Below, one piece after another: positions 1 to 8,223 of a stretch of 64,000 nucleotides of DNA. Source of the stretch: Chloracidobacterium sp. UBA3360 (lineage in GTDB: Bacteria > Acidobacteriota > Blastocatellia > Pyrinomonadales > Pyrinomonadaceae). The position numbers and the translations under genes are program-made. Where the stretch lies: positions 208,044 through 272,043 of the forward strand of contig DEQS01000105.1 in assembly GCA_002360555.1 (NCBI GenBank), given 5' to 3'. A model generated the notes under the pieces. It made no database searches, was not told the origin of the DNA, and saw only the letters and a program-made list of their open reading frames with translations. How positions within the stretch are numbered: position 1 is the stretch's first letter; every line of letters starts with the position of its first letter.

Positions 1-1212
1 ATCGCGAGCTTGAACCTGCCGCATAAAGAGGCCCTCGGCTTCGGCCTGGGCATATGCGGTTTCAAATTCCTCACCGTAGAGATCCGGGAAATGCGGCACG
101 ACCTTTGGATCAAACAGTGACCAGACGCCGTCATTTTGGACCCTCTTCATAAAGAGGTCGGGTATCCAGTTTGCGAGATTTAAGTTGTGTGTGCGTCGGG
201 CATCGTCGCCCGTGTTTTCGCGAAGCTCGAGGAAATCCTCGATATCGGCATGCCACGTTTCGAGATAAACACAGCAGGCACCTTTGCGTTTGCCGCCCTG
301 ATTTACCGCCGAAACCGACGAATCAAGCGTCTTGAGCCATGGCACAATGCCGTTCGAGTGGCCGTTAGTGCCGCGGATCAGCGAGCCCTGTGAACGGACG
401 CGGTGATAGGCGATTCCGATGCCGCCGGAAAACTTAGAGAGCATGGCGACATCGGAATATTTTTTGTAGATGCTATCGAGGCTATCCTGCGGGCTGTCGA
501 GCAAAAAGCACGACGATAATTGCTCATGCCTTGTGCCCGAGTTGAAGAGCGTTGGGGTCGACGGTACGTACTCAAGCGACGAAAACAGATTGTAAAGATC
601 GATCGCCTCATGCGGGCTCTCGGCCAGACCGCAAGCGACACGCATCCAGAAAAACTGAGGCGACTCGATCACGTCACGCGTCTCAGGGTTTTTCAAAAGA
701 TAGCGGTCATATAATGTACGCAGGCCAAAGAATTCAAATTTTGCGTTGCGCGTCTGATCGATCGCATCATTAAGCTTGCGGCTGTTCTCAGTTACAAACT
801 GAGCAACACGCTCGCCGATCAATCCTTCTTTAACGCCAAAGGCGATCGATTGTGAAAAAGAATGTATCTCCTGATTGCGAACCTCTTTCTCGATATATTG
901 ATTGAGCAGCCGGGCCGCAACACGCGAATATTCCGGTTCCTCAAAGATCAGGCTCGCCGCCGTCTGGATCGACAGCTTGTCGAGCTCGCTAGTTGTCGCT
1001 CCGTCATACAGTCCGCTGATGGTCTTGGTCGCGATCCGCATGACATCGACATTTGGCAGCGTCTCGGTGCAGCGCGAGATGGCTCGGACGATCTTATTTA
1101 TATCGACCGGCTCGAGCGAACCGTTTCGCTTTTTGACCTGCATCGTTGTCTGGGTCGAGTTATCGGTTTGACGGGCGGCGGCGGTTCCTGTTTGTGGTGA
1201 AAAATTATCCAT
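1..1212 (-). CDS. nrdA: Class I ribonucleoside-diphosphate reductase alpha subunit (5' part; runs off the window)
   Basis: This is the catalytic subunit of class I ribonucleotide reductase, which reduces NDPs to dNDPs in the cytoplasm with a NrdB-type radical subunit. The frame is open from an ATG at 1212 to the window edge, about 404 residues. A short polar N-terminus is followed by an ATP-cone (about residues 25-110, starting MQVKKRNGSLEPVDINKIVR). The all-alpha and barrel regions follow, with LSSCFLLDS carrying the first redox cysteine, GGIGIAYHRVRSQGS, and the class I signature ACCVYLETWHADIEDFLELR. An in-frame stop lies four codons upstream of the ATG, so translation cannot start much earlier. 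A GAGGAG lies about 15 nt upstream, which is rather far. The C-terminus and nrdB are outside the window. The family call is firm; the radical-subunit subtype cannot be seen. Confidence 0.95.
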   Translation of the reverse strand, partial: MDNFSPQTGTAAARQTDNSTQTTMQVKKRNGSLEPVDINKIVRAISRCTETLPNVDVMRIATKTISGLYDGATTSELDKLSIQTAASLIFEEPEYSRVAARLLNQYIEKEVRNQEIHSFSQSIAFGVKEGLIGERVAQFVTENSRKLNDAIDQTRNAKFEFFGLRTLYDRYLLKNPETRDVIESPQFFWMRVACGLAESPHEAIDLYNLFSSLEYVPSTPTLFNSGTRHEQLSSCFLLDSPQDSLDSIYKKYSDVAMLSKFSGGIGIAYHRVRSQGSLIRGTNGHSNGIVPWLKTLDSSVSAVNQGGKRKGACCVYLETWHADIEDFLELRENTGDDARRTHNLNLANWIPDLFMKRVQNDGVWSLFDPKVVPHFPDLYGEEFETAYAQAEAEGLFMRQVQARD

Positions 1213-1412
1213 ATCGAGTCGTCAATTCTCCTCACGTCGAACTTCGAAAAAAGGTAACGCTTTAGAGTCGGTCGGGGCGAAAAATGAGGCAGAAAATTCT
1301 ACCTCCCTGCGTGACGAAAGCGGCAAGCAGGGCCGTGTTTCACACCATGATTTTTGTGTTTTTGTAGGCGGGTCTTTGGATAAAAAATCAAAGGCTTTTC
1401 CTACAGTGTTAT

Positions 1413-1458
1413 AGACTATATGGTAGTCAAAAGCCTTTGTCAACACAAAATGTAGTGG
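1413..1458 (-). promoter_or_regulatory. nrdA promoter with two candidate NrdR boxes
   Basis: On the minus strand a perfect -35 TTGACA (plus 1438-1443) and a -10 TATAGT (plus 1415-1420) are separated by 17 bp, which leaves a leader of about 200 nt before nrdA. Plus 1443-1458 (acacaaaatgtagtgg) matches the NrdR-box consensus acaCwAtATaTwGtgt at 13 of 16 positions by eye. Plus 1413-1428 matches mainly in its first half and lies 30 bp upstream in register, close to the usual 31-32 bp of tandem NrdR boxes. Both overlap the promoter elements. An 11-bp perfect inverted repeat (1389-1399 with 1429-1439) is superimposed. The promoter is well supported; NrdR control is inferred. The remaining intergenic stretch, 1459-1634, shows nothing recognisable. 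Confidence 0.6.
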
Positions 1459-1634
1459 TTTTGAAATAAAATTCTAAACCCTGTTTTTACAACATTTACA
1501 GCGCGTAGGGTGATGTAACGCCTTAAAATCGCAGCGCTGAAATGTGCGAAATTTATGCAAGTCTAATCTTCTCAAGAATTAAACAAAAATTAAACACTAT
1601 GCAACACAAAATTCACTGCAATTTAAGGTTGTTT

Positions 1635-2402
1635 TTAGGCTTGTTCGACAACTAATTGGTCAAAAGCGAACTGTACATTGTCGGGCAAGAGCCGCGAATC
1701 TCGTTCGTGTAGGATGTCGTGATTGAGGTGCGTGAGATAGGCTCGTTTTGGCTTTAGATCCTCGATGATAGCGAGAGCTTCTTCGAGGCAGAGATGTGTC
1801 GAGTGGGGTTTGATGCGAACACAATCCAATACCAAAACGTCGAGATCACGAAGCCCGTCCATCGATGCAGGCGGGATCACCTTGAGATCTGTCGCGTAGG
1901 CAAAGTCGTTAAACCGGTATGCAATGACCGGCAGTTTACCGTGGATCACTTCGAGCGGTGTGATCTCGAGATCGTCGCCGATGCAGAACGGAGCATTTGA
2001 AGTGACGGTGTGCGGAACGAGCTGCGGCAGGCCGCCGCCAAAATGTGTCGGGTTAAAAATGTATTGAAAGATACGCCGCAGGTCGGTCCAGGCGATCTCG
2101 TTTGCATAGACGCCCATCGCCCCGTGCCGAAAATTGAGCGGCCGGATATCATCGAGCCCAAACACGTGATCGACATGACAATGCGTTATCAATACTGCAT
2201 CGAGATGGCTGATCTTTGCTCTGAGGGCTTGCTGACGAAAATCGATCGAGGTATCAACGAGGATCTTTTTGTCACGATGCTCGATCAAGATGGAGACGCG
2301 GAGACGCTTGTCACGCGGATCATCGGAAAGGCACGTCTCACAATCACAGCCGATCGAAGGAACGCCGGTCGATGTGCCTGTGCCTAAAAAAGTAAGTTTC
2401 AT
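1635..2402 (-). CDS. MBL-fold metallohydrolase, PhnP-like
   Basis: This 255-residue cytoplasmic metallo-beta-lactamase-fold hydrolase has no signal peptide. It starts MKLTFLGTGTSTGVPSIGCD and carries a CxCxxC cluster at residues 19-24. In the cyclic-phosphodiesterase PhnP group such cysteines bind a structural zinc. The active-site HxHxDH motif follows (THCHVDHVFG, about residue 94), then further metal ligands toward the C-terminus (YLTHLNHDILH). PhnP hydrolyses phosphoribosyl 1,2-cyclic phosphate, but no phosphonate genes are nearby, so the substrate is open; another phosphodiesterase role is equally possible. The gene lies upstream of nrdA on the same strand but is separated from it by the nrdA promoter, so the two are probably not co-transcribed. 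Confidence 0.85.
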   Translation of the reverse strand: MKLTFLGTGTSTGVPSIGCDCETCLSDDPRDKRLRVSILIEHRDKKILVDTSIDFRQQALRAKISHLDAVLITHCHVDHVFGLDDIRPLNFRHGAMGVYANEIAWTDLRRIFQYIFNPTHFGGGLPQLVPHTVTSNAPFCIGDDLEITPLEVIHGKLPVIAYRFNDFAYATDLKVIPPASMDGLRDLDVLVLDCVRIKPHSTHLCLEEALAIIEDLKPKRAYLTHLNHDILHERDSRLLPDNVQFAFDQLVVEQA

Positions 2403-2411
2403 TAGGAATAT

Positions 2412-2482
2412 CAGCCACAGAGAACACGGTTTTCTCTGAGATTATGTCTAATTCTAATCTTGCTCTGTGATCTCTGTGGCAA
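2412..2482. repeat. Inverted pair of CCACAGAG microrepeats
   Basis: Arms gccacagag (2414-2422) and ctctgtggc (2472-2480) face each other about 50 bp apart in the short gap between the metallohydrolase start and the end of the DUF1844 gene. The same unit appears as gccacagaggacacagagag inside a coding sequence at 45541-45560, so it belongs to a dispersed microrepeat family and is not a gene-specific terminator. No poly-T tract follows either arm. Confidence 0.5.
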
Positions 2483-2485
2483 ATT

Positions 2486-3043
2486 CTATTTCTTGCCTAA
2501 AATGTCCGCACTGGAGAACTGCTGAGCTGCTTGTGCCTTTAGCTTTTCCTCGGTCGCACGGACGAGTTGGACGTACTGCAGACGCAGGTCAGCGAGCAGG
2601 CCTTCGAGTAGGCGGTCTTCTTTTGGATGCAGATTGCCCTTGGTTTTATCGCGGATCATCGCGAGCACATCGAGCCAGTATTTGCCAGTGTCGAGGTCGA
2701 GCGAACGTTTGCCCGTCGCTGGATGCGGAACTGCCCCGAGCGAAGCGGCGGCGTTGGTTGCGAGGGTCGAGAGAAAATTAACAAAACTCGCCGGATCGTC
2801 GGCTCCGGGAATGTCTTCGCCATCGGCTCCGGGCGAAGTTTCTGCCTCTTCGTCCATCGGGTCAGTAAACGTTTCCTCGGCTACGGTTTGAGGTTGAGCG
2901 GTCGGTTCAGCCGCCGGTGCAGGCGTTCTTACAGGCTCCGCGTCCAAGGTCACGCCCTCGCGCAAACTGCCGTCAGAGTTGAATTTACGCTTGTCAGCGA
3001 CCTTATAGTGAACTTCTTCGTCGTTATCGTCGTGGCCGATCAT
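2486..3043 (-). CDS. DUF1844 domain protein
   Basis: This is a 185-residue cytoplasmic protein. The N-terminal half is polar and low in complexity, rich in Pro, Ala, Glu and Asp. The C-terminal half (about residues 85-165) is a recognisable DUF1844 domain: FVNFLSTLATNAAASLG, then a TGK..LDLDTGKYWLDVL segment, then KTKGNLHPKEDRLLEGLL. The function of DUF1844 is not established. The frame is open far upstream (to 3409), but that extension would run antisense through mazG. The ATG at 3043 has an AGGA about 11 nt upstream, while the in-frame ATG at 3073 has no Shine-Dalgarno, so 3043 is chosen. It is divergent from mazG, with 60 bp between the two starts. Confidence 0.8.
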   Translation of the reverse strand: MIGHDDNDEEVHYKVADKRKFNSDGSLREGVTLDAEPVRTPAPAAEPTAQPQTVAEETFTDPMDEEAETSPGADGEDIPGADDPASFVNFLSTLATNAAASLGAVPHPATGKRSLDLDTGKYWLDVLAMIRDKTKGNLHPKEDRLLEGLLADLRLQYVQLVRATEEKLKAQAAQQFSSADILGKK

Positions 3044-3103
3044 ATGTTTTTTATCCTGTTTCGATAGTAGCATTTTGGCTAAAAAGAATTCAAAATTTAG
3101 GCT

Positions 3104-3910
3104 ATGTCCAAATCCTTTGACGAACTTGTTGCCGTGATGCAGCGGCTGCGTGATCCGGGCGGATGCCCTTGGGACCACGAGCAAACTTATCAGTCTTTGT
3201 CCCAATATCTGCTCGAAGAGGCGTATGAGACCTTTGACGCGATCCAAGAGGCGGACGCGACGGGCGACACGACGAACCTGCGCGAAGAGCTCGGCGATCT
3301 TTTGCTGCAAGTAGTTTTTCACGCAACCATCGGCAAAGAGCGCGGTGATTTTAATATCGATGATGTCGCGGCCGGCGTCACGCAAAAGCTGATCTTGCGC
3401 CACCCGCACGTTTTTGGCAACACAAAACTTGAGCGTGCTGAAGACGTTCTCGACAACTGGGACAAGCTCAAGGCGGACGAACGTGCCGCTTCGGGCAAGG
3501 TTGAAAAGGAGAGAGATTCAATTCTCGACGAAGTGCCGATCCATTTTCCGGCGCTGCTTGAGGGGCTAAAGCTGACCAAAAAGGCAGCTAAGACGGGCTT
3601 TGACTGGGAAAATGCAGATCAGATATTTACGAAGCTCGACGAAGAAACTGCAGAGCTGCGAGCAGCGATCAAAAGCGGGGACACTGCCAACGCAGCCGAA
3701 GAGATCGGCGATCTGCTGTTTGTTGTGATGAACCTCGCCCGTCATCTGGATGTCGAGCCCGAGACGGCGTTAAAGAAAACCAACCGCAAATTCCGTGAAA
3801 GATTTAAGTTTATCGAGGATGAATTAAAGCGAAAGGGAACGACGCTTGAGGAAGCAAGCCTCGGTGAAATGGACGCTCTTTGGAATGAGGCTAAGGTGGC
3901 GGCAAAATAA
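3104..3910 (+). CDS. mazG: Nucleoside triphosphate pyrophosphohydrolase MazG
   Basis: At 268 residues this is the usual length of the two-domain MazG family, all-alpha NTP pyrophosphohydrolases that cleave (d)NTPs to NMP and PPi and act in nucleotide-pool cleaning. The first MazG domain (about residues 5-110) carries GGCPWDHEQTYQSLSQYLLE, the EExxE metal site (LLEEAYE) and the ExxD partner (EELGDLLLQVVFH). The second domain repeats this in weaker form (LDEETAELRAAI and EEIGDLLFVVMNLARHL). No strong Shine-Dalgarno precedes the ATG. The mazE/mazF pair lies just downstream but convergent, so this is not the E. coli mazEFG arrangement. Confidence 0.93.
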   Translation: MSKSFDELVAVMQRLRDPGGCPWDHEQTYQSLSQYLLEEAYETFDAIQEADATGDTTNLREELGDLLLQVVFHATIGKERGDFNIDDVAAGVTQKLILRHPHVFGNTKLERAEDVLDNWDKLKADERAASGKVEKERDSILDEVPIHFPALLEGLKLTKKAAKTGFDWENADQIFTKLDEETAELRAAIKSGDTANAAEEIGDLLFVVMNLARHLDVEPETALKKTNRKFRERFKFIEDELKRKGTTLEEASLGEMDALWNEAKVAAK

Positions 3911-3950
3911 TCTTGGCGTGTTTCGTTTCACCTCACACCAGTGAAAGAAA

Positions 3951-4271
3951 CTATTCAGTAAACATTTCCTGTAGGCGTTCGAGCGTCGCTTTTTGGGCTG
4001 CTTTGCTGATCTCGCCGATCTTTTTTACAAGCCTGACAGTATCGACGACGCGTATCTGATCGAGGACGATCGCGCGTTCGCTGTTTAGAAACGTGACCGG
4101 GATGCGGGTCGGATATTTTGGCCCGGCGGTCGAGAGCGGGGCGATGATGACATTCGTGATGTTGCCGTTCATCTCGTTTGGCGAGACGACGACGCAGGGC
4201 CGTGTGTTCTTAGCATCCTTAGAGGCATGCTCGTCTAGATTGACAAGATAAACTTCAAATCGTTTTACCAT
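3951..4271 (-). CDS. mazF: MazF/PemK-type toxin
   Basis: This is a 106-residue toxin of the MazF/PemK/CcdB fold, a ribosome-independent mRNA endoribonuclease in characterised members. Visible motifs are VKRFEVYLVNLDEH, then RPCVVVSPNEMN carrying the Arg-Pro and Pro-Asn elements, VIIAPLSTAG, and DQIRVVDTVRL. The frame also opens with a GTG at 4277, but an AAGGAG lies 5 nt before the ATG at 4271, which decides the start. The start codon sits within the mazE stop (ATGGTAA overlap), typical of a translationally coupled antitoxin-toxin pair. It is convergent with mazG. The call is firm; cleavage specificity is unknown. Confidence 0.92.
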   Translation of the reverse strand: MVKRFEVYLVNLDEHASKDAKNTRPCVVVSPNEMNGNITNVIIAPLSTAGPKYPTRIPVTFLNSERAIVLDQIRVVDTVRLVKKIGEISKAAQKATLERLQEMFTE

Positions 4272-4513
4272 TGCCACTCCTTTTTCTCGAAAGCCGTCGG
4301 GGCGTTGCCGTCCGGCAGCTCGTCATCCTCATTTTCTGCCATCCTTTTGAAAGCATCGTCCCAACCCGCACGCGCCTTTTGCGTATTGCGGATAAGGATG
4401 CCGTCAGGGTGCAGTTCGAGATCGACCTCACCGGTGATGCGGGTTTCTTCGAGCAGCACTTTTGGGATGCGAATCCCCTGTGAATTACCGATCTGGATGA
4501 TCTGGGTTTTCAT
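4265..4513 (-). CDS. mazE: MazE/AbrB-type antitoxin
   Basis: This 82-residue antitoxin has an N-terminal SpoVT/AbrB swapped-hairpin DNA-binding domain (residues 1-45: KTQIIQIGNSQGIRIPKVLL). A disordered acidic tail follows (NEDDELPDGNAPTAFEKKEW) of the type that wraps around MazF. The frame extends upstream to 4567, but that part overlaps the serS coding end; the AbrB domain begins exactly at MKTQ (4513), so this start is chosen. It precedes and overlaps mazF. MazE-MazF complexes usually repress their own promoter, and a direct repeat that could serve this sits at the start codon. Confidence 0.9.
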   Translation of the reverse strand: MKTQIIQIGNSQGIRIPKVLLEETRITGEVDLELHPDGILIRNTQKARAGWDDAFKRMAENEDDELPDGNAPTAFEKKEWQW

Positions 4514-4548
4514 AATTACATCGTAATTACATCCATTATCTTCGTCAA
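4513..4548 (-). promoter_or_regulatory. Possible mazEF promoter and autoregulatory repeat
   Basis: TAATTACAT occurs twice (4513-4521 and 4524-4532), exactly 11 bp or one helical turn apart, overlapping the mazE start codon. The second copy is part of the 8-bp palindrome GTAATTAC. On the minus strand TTGACG (plus 4543-4548, overlapping the serS stop) and TACGAT (plus 4520-4525) are 17 bp apart. That would place the transcript start at or next to the ATG, giving a leaderless message. The repeat is seen; its role as operator is inferred from how MazE/AbrB proteins behave. Confidence 0.4.
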
Positions 4549-5828
4549 CCGATCTTGGTGACGCCATTCATATATTTGTGCAATATTTCGGGCACGAGAA
4601 TGCTGCCGTCCGCTTGCTGATAATTCTCGATTATCGCGATCCACGTCCGTCCTACGGCGAGGCCGCTGCCATTGAGCGTATGAACAAACTCAGGCTTAGC
4701 TCCGCCCGCACGGCGAAAACGCAGATTCATACGTCGGGCCTGAAAGTCACCGCAGTTTGAACAGCTTGAGATCTCACGAAATGTCTTTTGCGAGGGAAGC
4801 CAGACTTCGATGTCGTAGGTCTTTTTCGCTCCAAAGCCCATGTCGCCGGTCGAGAGAACTATCGTACGGTATGGCAGCCCCAAAAGCTGCAAGATACGCT
4901 CGGCATTGGCCGTCAGTTTTTCGTGCTCGTCCTCAGAATTTTCCGGCATCGTGAGCTTTACCAATTCGACCTTTTCAAATTGATGCTGGCGTATCAGGCC
5001 ACGGGTATCGCGTCCGTAGCTGCCCGCTTCGCTGCGAAAACACGGTGTGTATGCGGTGTAATATTTTGGCAGATCGGCCGCGTCAAGGATCTCTTCGGCG
5101 TGGTAATTTGTCACCGGAACCTCAGCGGTCGGGATCAGCGCAAACCCGCGGTCGTCTTTGATATGAAACAGATCTTCTTCAAATTTCGGCAACTGGTTTG
5201 TACCAAAAAGCGCGGTGCGATTCACGAGAAACGGCGGCAGAGTTTCGGTGTAACCATGCTCGGTCGTGTGGACATCGAGCATAAAATTGATAAGCGCACG
5301 GCTCAGACGCGCTCCGGCTCCGTTAAGGATAGCGAAGCGTGAACCGGCGATCTTTGTCGCTCGTTCAAAATCAATGATGCCGAGAGCTTCACCCAGATCG
5401 ACGTGGTCTTTTGGCTCAAAATCAAATTCGCGAATCTGGCCCCGGCGGCGGATCTCTTGGTTTGCAGATTCGTCCGCACCGACCGGGACGTCATCCGCAG
5501 GCAGGTTTGGCAGCCCTGACAGCAGCTCACGCATTGCAGCGTCAGCCTCGTCGCGTTTTGTTTCGAGGTCAGTTTGTCGATCTTTCAACCCTGCGACCTC
5601 GGCCTTTTTCGCCTCGGCCTCATCGCGGTTTCCGGATTGCATCAACCCACCGATCTCTTTGCTTGCTGCGTTTCGTGCCTGATTGATATTGTCAGCCTCG
5701 ACTATGACGCGACGGCGCTCGGCATCGAGTTCGACAAATGTATCGAGAGCGTCCGCAGGGAAATTACGGCTCGCAAGAGCCGTGCGAACGGCGTCAAGAT
5801 TTTCTCTAACAAAATTTAGATCCAACAT
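4545..5828 (-). CDS. serS: Seryl-tRNA synthetase
   Basis: At 427 residues this has the normal length for bacterial-type SerRS, the class II enzyme that charges tRNA-Ser (and tRNA-Sec). The N-terminal tRNA-binding coiled coil spans about residues 25-110 (starting [20 protein letters not shown]). The class II core follows: motif 2 region [20 protein letters not shown] and motif 3 region [12 protein letters not shown]. The catalytic core also has [20 protein letters not shown] and [20 protein letters not shown]. The ATG at 5828 gives the standard N-terminus. It is divergent from galU across 141 bp and is followed directly by mazE on the same strand. Confidence 0.97.
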   Translation of the reverse strand: MLDLNFVRENLDAVRTALASRNFPADALDTFVELDAERRRVIVEADNINQARNAASKEIGGLMQSGNRDEAEAKKAEVAGLKDRQTDLETKRDEADAAMRELLSGLPNLPADDVPVGADESANQEIRRRGQIREFDFEPKDHVDLGEALGIIDFERATKIAGSRFAILNGAGARLSRALINFMLDVHTTEHGYTETLPPFLVNRTALFGTNQLPKFEEDLFHIKDDRGFALIPTAEVPVTNYHAEEILDAADLPKYYTAYTPCFRSEAGSYGRDTRGLIRQHQFEKVELVKLTMPENSEDEHEKLTANAERILQLLGLPYRTIVLSTGDMGFGAKKTYDIEVWLPSQKTFREISSCSNCGDFQARRMNLRFRRAGGAKPEFVHTLNGSGLAVGRTWIAIIENYQQADGSILVPEILHKYMNGVTKIG

Positions 5829-5924
5829 AGAAAAATGTAGCTACAATGTTATCACACGTCGAGCCGCGCTGGTTTCTGACGTAACAATGGTTTGTTTATC
5901 AGCCGCATTTGACCTAAAATCAAC

Positions 5925-5955
5925 AATTCGTCGTCTGCAAAAGACGTTACGAATT
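5925..5955 (+). other. Hairpin in the galU leader
   Basis: AATTCGT (5925-5931) pairs with ACGAATT (5949-5955), and inside it CGTCT (5932-5936) pairs with AGACG (5942-5946) around a GCAAA loop, with a two-base bulge. It ends 14 nt before the galU ATG, which itself lacks a clear Shine-Dalgarno. It could be a leader structure or an operator dyad; the sequence alone does not distinguish the two. No T-tract follows, so a terminator is unlikely. Confidence 0.4.
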
Positions 5956-5969
5956 TAGCAAAGTTTAGT

Positions 5970-6845
5970 ATGCCCAACAAAATTCGCAAAGCTGTTTTCC
6001 CCGCCGCAGGTTTAGGAACCCGGTTTCTGCCGGCGACAAAATCGAGTCCTAAGGAAATGCTCCCGCTGGTCGATAAACCGCTCATTCAGTACGCCGTCGA
6101 AGAGGCGGTTGCGAGCGGCATCGAGTCGATCCTGATAATCACTGGCCGTGATAAGAGCGCGATCGAAAATCATTTTGACATTTCATTTGAGCTTGAGCAG
6201 TTGCTCAAAGAGCGTGGCAAGGACGCAATGTTTGCCCAAGTGCGGGCAGTATCGGACATCGCTCAGATCAGTTATACCCGACAGAAACAAGCTCTCGGTC
6301 TCGGCCACGCGATCTATCAGGCAAAGGATTTTGCGGGTAATGAACCATTTGCCGCTCTTCTGGCGGACGATATTGTTGACAGCGAAAAACCTGCATTGAA
6401 ACAGATGGTCGAGGTGTTTGAAAAATACAACGCTCCGGTCATAGCGACGATGCAGGTTGACGGCGAGGCGATCTCACGTTTTGGCGTCATCGACGCGGTC
6501 GAGGTCGAGCCCGGCGTTTATAAGATAAATGACATGGTCGAAAAACCGGCCTACGCCGATGCCCCGTCGAACTTGGCGATCATCGGCCGTTACATCTTTA
6601 CGCCGGATATTTTTGAGGCGATCGAACAAACTACTCCCGGCTCGGGCGGCGAGATACAAATCACCGACGCGATGCGGCTATTGCTAAAAAAACGTCCCTT
6701 TTACGCCGTCAAACTCGACGGCACACGCCACGACGCTGGCGATAAACTCGGATTTCTCGTCGCCACAGTTGAACTTGCGCTAAAGCGGCAAGACCTTGGA
6801 GATGAGTTCAGAAACTATCTGAAATCGCTCAACCTAAACGCCTGA
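5970..6845 (+). CDS. galU: UTP-glucose-1-phosphate uridylyltransferase
   Basis: This 291-residue enzyme makes UDP-glucose from UTP and glucose-1-phosphate in the cytoplasm, supplying envelope polysaccharide and glycolipid synthesis. The nucleotidyltransferase signature is at the N-terminus (AAGLGTRFLPATKSSPKEML, residues 12-31), followed by VDKPLIQYAVEEA, GLGHAIYQAK, LLADDIV with the metal-binding Asp, the sugar-binding VEKP and the late TRHDAGDKLGFL. Length and motif order match bacterial GalU. Its stop codon abuts that of the convergent MFS gene (TGA/TCA with no base between). Confidence 0.96.
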   Translation: MPNKIRKAVFPAAGLGTRFLPATKSSPKEMLPLVDKPLIQYAVEEAVASGIESILIITGRDKSAIENHFDISFELEQLLKERGKDAMFAQVRAVSDIAQISYTRQKQALGLGHAIYQAKDFAGNEPFAALLADDIVDSEKPALKQMVEVFEKYNAPVIATMQVDGEAISRFGVIDAVEVEPGVYKINDMVEKPAYADAPSNLAIIGRYIFTPDIFEAIEQTTPGSGGEIQITDAMRLLLKKRPFYAVKLDGTRHDAGDKLGFLVATVELALKRQDLGDEFRNYLKSLNLNA

Positions 6846-8015
6846 TCACACAGCTTGTCGGTTTACTTTTGCTCCCAAGCCGATCTGTAAGACGATAAGC
6901 AATACCACGCTTATTATCAGCACATACATACCTGAATTAAGACTGCCCGTGCGGTCGGAGATAAATCCGATCAGCCATGTCGAGCCAGCGGCTCCGATCG
7001 TGCCCGCGATAAATAGCGGCGACGAGCGGCGGCTGGCGGCGGGGCCGAATGTTTTGTAGAACCGCGAGACGTTCGTCGGGAATATCCACGACGTGCCAAA
7101 TCCGGCGATGGTCGCACCGAGGCTTAGGCCCAAAACAGTTCCGGCTGACAGAACGACTACCATCCCGATCAATATTAGCCCGAGGCCGAGCAGGAGCATT
7201 TTGTTTTCGTTGAGAAAGCGAAACAGCACCGGAGCAGCACCGCGACCGATCACAAAAAACAAAAAATAAAGCAGCGTTGGAGAGACCCAATGGACGAGCG
7301 GTTCGCCCTCGAGACGGCCGGTATATGTTGTCAGCCAGCCGCCGATGCCGCTTTCAAATCCAACGTGGATGAGGTTGAACAGCGCGATAAGCCACGCGAT
7401 CGGCTGCCGCCAGATCGGCGTTGTCTCACCGCCGTCAGCCTCGGTCGTCGTTTGATGGATCGTCTCAAAATCACGGTTTACGAACAGCAACAAAAGCGAA
7501 GCGATCAATATTGGAAATGCGAGAATAACGGTCGTCGCACCGATGCTCTCGGGCGTGCTGAAAATATCGACAAACGGTTTACAGACGATCGCTCCCACGC
7601 CCCAGCAAAAATTTAGGATGCTAAGAGCCGACCCTGAACGCTCAGGGTTCATCTCGAGCACGAGCATATTGATCGACGGCAATGTCATGCCGATGCCGAT
7701 GCCGTTTATCAAAAAGCCGACGAGACAGATTGAAAACAGATCGACGTTCATGAGCAGGATTCCCACAACCATTAGGACACCGCCGACTATGGATGCGGCG
7801 AGATAATTGTTGCCGCGGGCAAACCGGCTGGTAAAATACGTGCCCATTATAGACCCGGAAAATTGCGCCGGGAAAAAGTAGCTGACCTGTAGATCGCTAA
7901 GAGAAAAATGCCTTGCAAACACAGGCAAAACCTGCCCGATCAGCACCGTGACGATGCCCGAAAGGAAAAAAAGTATGTGCAGGACTAGCCTAAGAAAGCG
8001 ATGCGTTTGCGGCAT
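6846..8015 (-). CDS. MFS transporter
   Basis: This is a 389-residue inner-membrane protein of the major facilitator superfamily, with about 12 hydrophobic segments in two halves and a cytoplasmic loop near residues 190-205. It starts MPQTHRFLRLVLHILFFLSG. Helix 2/3 carries a loose MFS loop (YFTSRFARGNNY), and helix 4/5 carries GIGIGMTLPSINMLVLEM, resembling the sugar-transport branch (FucP/GlcP-like). Substrate cannot be read from the sequence. It is convergent with galU; upstream is a 208-bp gap with a GGTCC/GGACC repeat. Confidence 0.85.
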   Translation of the reverse strand: MPQTHRFLRLVLHILFFLSGIVTVLIGQVLPVFARHFSLSDLQVSYFFPAQFSGSIMGTYFTSRFARGNNYLAASIVGGVLMVVGILLMNVDLFSICLVGFLINGIGIGMTLPSINMLVLEMNPERSGSALSILNFCWGVGAIVCKPFVDIFSTPESIGATTVILAFPILIASLLLLFVNRDFETIHQTTTEADGGETTPIWRQPIAWLIALFNLIHVGFESGIGGWLTTYTGRLEGEPLVHWVSPTLLYFLFFVIGRGAAPVLFRFLNENKMLLLGLGLILIGMVVVLSAGTVLGLSLGATIAGFGTSWIFPTNVSRFYKTFGPAASRRSSPLFIAGTIGAAGSTWLIGFISDRTGSLNSGMYVLIISVVLLIVLQIGLGAKVNRQAV

Positions 8016-8082
8016 AAAAAGCTATTGTGACAGGTCGAAACCGCGTGTTAAAGTCTCGAGTTGTTTTCGTCCGCAATCGACC

Positions 8083-8122
8083 TTTGGTCCGGTCCGGACC
8101 AGGTGGACCAGGGTGGACCAGA
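8083..8122. repeat. 40-nt GGTCC/GGACC repeat, copy 1
   Basis: The element reads ttggtccggtccggacc, then aggtggacca, then a second gtggacca, combining a short palindrome (GGTCCGGACC) with direct repeats of GTGGACCA. A second copy at 29842-29881 matches at 37 of 40 positions in the same orientation. Here it lies in the gap between the MFS start and ribBA. No FMN-riboswitch-like structure was recognised in the rest of this gap. Confidence 0.65.
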
Positions 8123-8223
8123 CGCGAACGATCTAATATTCGCTTAAATCACGCTGATTCGATAAAATCTAACCAATATGTCCGTTACGGCGCATGAGTT
8201 CGCCGGTTTTGAGTAGATAAACC

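Noticed and set aside
1222..1446. 74-codon minus-strand frame upstream of nrdA
   Set aside because: It covers the nrdA promoter and leader and has no ribosome-binding site or recognisable product.
8016..8223. FMN riboswitch before ribBA
   Set aside because: None of the conserved FMN-aptamer segments are visible; the gap instead holds the GGTCC/GGACC repeat.
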